DNA of 64,000 bases, taken from Pantoea eucrina. Lineage in GTDB: Bacteria; Pseudomonadota; Gammaproteobacteria; Enterobacterales; Enterobacteriaceae. Position 1 is the first letter of the stretch. Every line of letters starts with the position of its first letter. The notes beneath the pieces were generated by a model. It did not search any database. It was not told the origin of the DNA and saw only the letters and a program-made list of their open reading frames with translations. A program made the translations under genes and the position numbers. Shown here in pieces: positions 62,873 through 64,000 of this stretch. The stretch lies in contig NZ_MAYN01000008.1 in NCBI RefSeq assembly GCF_001691555.1, positions 49,744 through 113,743 of the forward strand, written 5' to 3'.

Positions 62873-63668
62873 TCTCCGTCCCACCGTGCTGGTTTTTGAC
62901 TCCGGCGTAGGTGGGCTCTCCGTCTATGATGAAGTCCGGCAGTTGCTGCCGGACCTGCACTATCTCTATGCTTTCGATAACGAAGGGTTTCCCTATGGTG
63001 AAAAAACGGAAACGTATATCGTTGAACGCGTAGTGGCAGTGGTCACGGCCATCACACAGCGTTTTCCGCTCGCATTAGTCATTATTGCCTGCAACTCCGC
63101 CAGCACCGTCTCTTTACCGGCGCTGCGCGAACGGTTTGCATTTCCGGTCGTCGGCGTAGTGCCGGCAATCAAACCGGCAGCGCGTCTGACACGGAATGGA
63201 GTGGTTGGACTGCTGGCAACACGGGGAACGGTAAAGCGTCCTTATACTCATGAACTGGTCAAACAGTTCGCCCGGGAATGCACTATTGAGATGCTGGGCT
63301 CCGCTGAGCTGGTTGAACTGGCAGAAGCGAAGCTGCATGGGGAACCAGTATCACTGGATGATGTACGCCGGGCAGTGCAGCCCTGGCTGCGTATGAAAGA
63401 GCCGCCAGATACGGTTGTACTGGGCTGCACCCATTTTCCACTGCTTCGCGATGAACTGCAGCAGGTCCTGCCGGACGGCACCCGGCTGGTGGATTCCGGT
63501 GCCGCTATAGCGAGGCGTACCGTCTGGCTGCTTGAGCATGAGGCGCCTGATGCGGCCGCTGCTGGCAGCAACATTGCATTTTGTACATCTATGGATGAAG
63601 AGGCTGTGCAATTATCAGGCGTTTTACAGCGTTATGGCTTTCCGCTGCTCGAAAAACTGGCGGTTTAA
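62817..63668 (+). CDS. murI: Glutamate racemase MurI
   Basis: A 283-residue enzyme giving D-glutamate for peptidoglycan. VLVFDSGVGGLSVYDEV is the family start; the two catalytic cysteines lie in IIACNSASTVSLPAL and LGCTHFPLL. The N-terminal extension of about 20 residues before VLVF is typical of enterobacterial MurI, which is activated by UDP-MurNAc-Ala. The ATG at 62817 follows GAG and lies inside btuB in another frame, so translation may be coupled. Confidence 0.96.
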   Translation: MAIAPLDENTTLAPATASDLRPTVLVFDSGVGGLSVYDEVRQLLPDLHYLYAFDNEGFPYGEKTETYIVERVVAVVTAITQRFPLALVIIACNSASTVSLPALRERFAFPVVGVVPAIKPAARLTRNGVVGLLATRGTVKRPYTHELVKQFARECTIEMLGSAELVELAEAKLHGEPVSLDDVRRAVQPWLRMKEPPDTVVLGCTHFPLLRDELQQVLPDGTRLVDSGAAIARRTVWLLEHEAPDAAAAGSNIAFCTSMDEEAVQLSGVLQRYGFPLLEKLAV

Positions 63669-63719
63669 GACGGTTTCGCTGAAAAAATCAGCACTCGGAA
63701 AATAATTCGAAATTAGCAC

Positions 63720-63747
63720 TTGTCAGCCCGGAAGAACTCCCTATAAT
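63720..63747 (+). promoter_or_regulatory. rRNA operon promoter P1
   Basis: TTGTCA and TATAAT with the 16-bp spacer typical of rrn P1, followed by a GC-rich discriminator (GCGCCTCC). Upstream, AT-rich GAAAATAATTCGAAATTAG (about 63697-63716) is the UP element for alpha-CTD. Matches E. coli rrnB P1 closely and lies after murI, as rrnB does. Confidence 0.93.
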
Positions 63748-63838
63748 GCGCCTCCACTGACACGGCACAACGGCTTACGAAGCGTCGCGTTAAGCAGGTG
63801 GCTTTTACAGCAACCTTCAGAAAAGCAAAAATAAATGC

Positions 63839-63866
63839 TTGACTGAAAATGCGGAAAGCGTAATAT
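63839..63866 (+). promoter_or_regulatory. rRNA operon promoter P2
   Basis: TTGACT and TAATAT with a 16-bp spacer, about 119 bp downstream of P1, the expected second rrn promoter. Confidence 0.88.
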
Positions 63867-63899
63867 ACGCATCCCGCGCCGCTTGAGAAATCGCGGCAC

Positions 63900-64000
63900 T
63901 GCTCTTTAACAATTTATCAGACAATCTGTGTGGGCACTCGCAGGATTGATATCACAAGCCTACGGGCTTTAAAAAATATCAAGTCTTTGCTGAGTGAACA
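63900..64000 (+). promoter_or_regulatory. rRNA leader with boxA antitermination site; 16S begins beyond the window
   Basis: TGCTCTTTAACA (63900-63911) is boxA for the Nus factor antitermination complex. The following leader (AATTTATCAGACAATCTGTG, then AAGTCTTTGCTGAGTGAACA) is like the E. coli rrn leader upstream of the RNase III processing stem. The mature 16S start is not reached. Confidence 0.9.

Overview
This window is chromosomal DNA of a gammaproteobacterium of the order Enterobacterales. Nearly every gene has a close E. coli counterpart in recognisable blocks (hldD-waaF-waaC, kbl-tdh, envC-yibQ, secB-gpsA-cysE, cpxRA/cpxP, pfkA-sbp-cdh-tpiA, glpFKX, hslVU, ftsN-cytR-priA-rpmE, metJ/metBL, argECBH, oxyR-sthA-fabR-yijD-trmA-btuB-murI-rrn). 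The deviations are a short-type argG inside the arg cluster, emrD beside fpr, and no gpmM or menA at their usual positions. These fit a family outside the Escherichia group, most likely Erwiniaceae (Pantoea/Erwinia-like); that placement is inference, not proof. I saw no IS element, phage gene, tRNA or CRISPR array. The window ends inside an rRNA operon leader, before the 16S gene.

Layout. 1-9.1 kb: LPS core biosynthesis. An operon on the minus strand runs hldD-waaF-waaC-GT4-waaL-GT2, with short overlaps. A plus-strand polysaccharide deacetylase gene is convergent with its end and divergent from a second minus-strand pair (GT4, then a GT9 gene cut by the window edge). 9.3-11.6 kb: kbl-tdh, threonine to glycine. 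11.6-13.7 kb: two further glycosyltransferase genes, where E. coli has yibD. 13.8-16.0 kb: envC-yibQ, cell separation. 16.3-19.4 kb: yibN-grxC-secB-gpsA-cysE. 19.4-22.7 kb: trmL, the Cpx envelope stress system with a perfect CpxR box, and the CpxQ small RNA in the cpxP 3' UTR.

22.8-34.3 kb: fieF, pfkA, sbp, cdh, tpiA, yiiQ, fpr, emrD and the glycerol genes glpF-glpK-glpX with GlpR operators. 34.7-42.6 kb: zapB, rraA, hslVU behind a sigma-32 promoter, ftsN with an extreme glutamine tract, cytR (probable TTG start), priA and rpmE. 42.7-49.6 kb: metJ, metB-metL behind tandem Met boxes, and ppc. 49.9-55.6 kb: argE divergent from argC-B-G-H across paired ARG boxes. 55.7-63.7 kb: a probable divergent small RNA (OxyS position), oxyR, sthA, fabR, yijD, trmA, the cobalamin riboswitch with btuB, and murI. 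63.7-64.0 kb: tandem rRNA promoters and leader.

The region is mostly core genome. The accessory-like content is the outer-core glycosyltransferase and deacetylase block (1-6 kb) and the glycosyltransferase pair at 11.6-13.7 kb. The best leads are the unassigned minus-strand terminator and promoter upstream of oxyR, the deacetylase module in the LPS cluster, and several losses or rearrangements relative to E. coli gene order.
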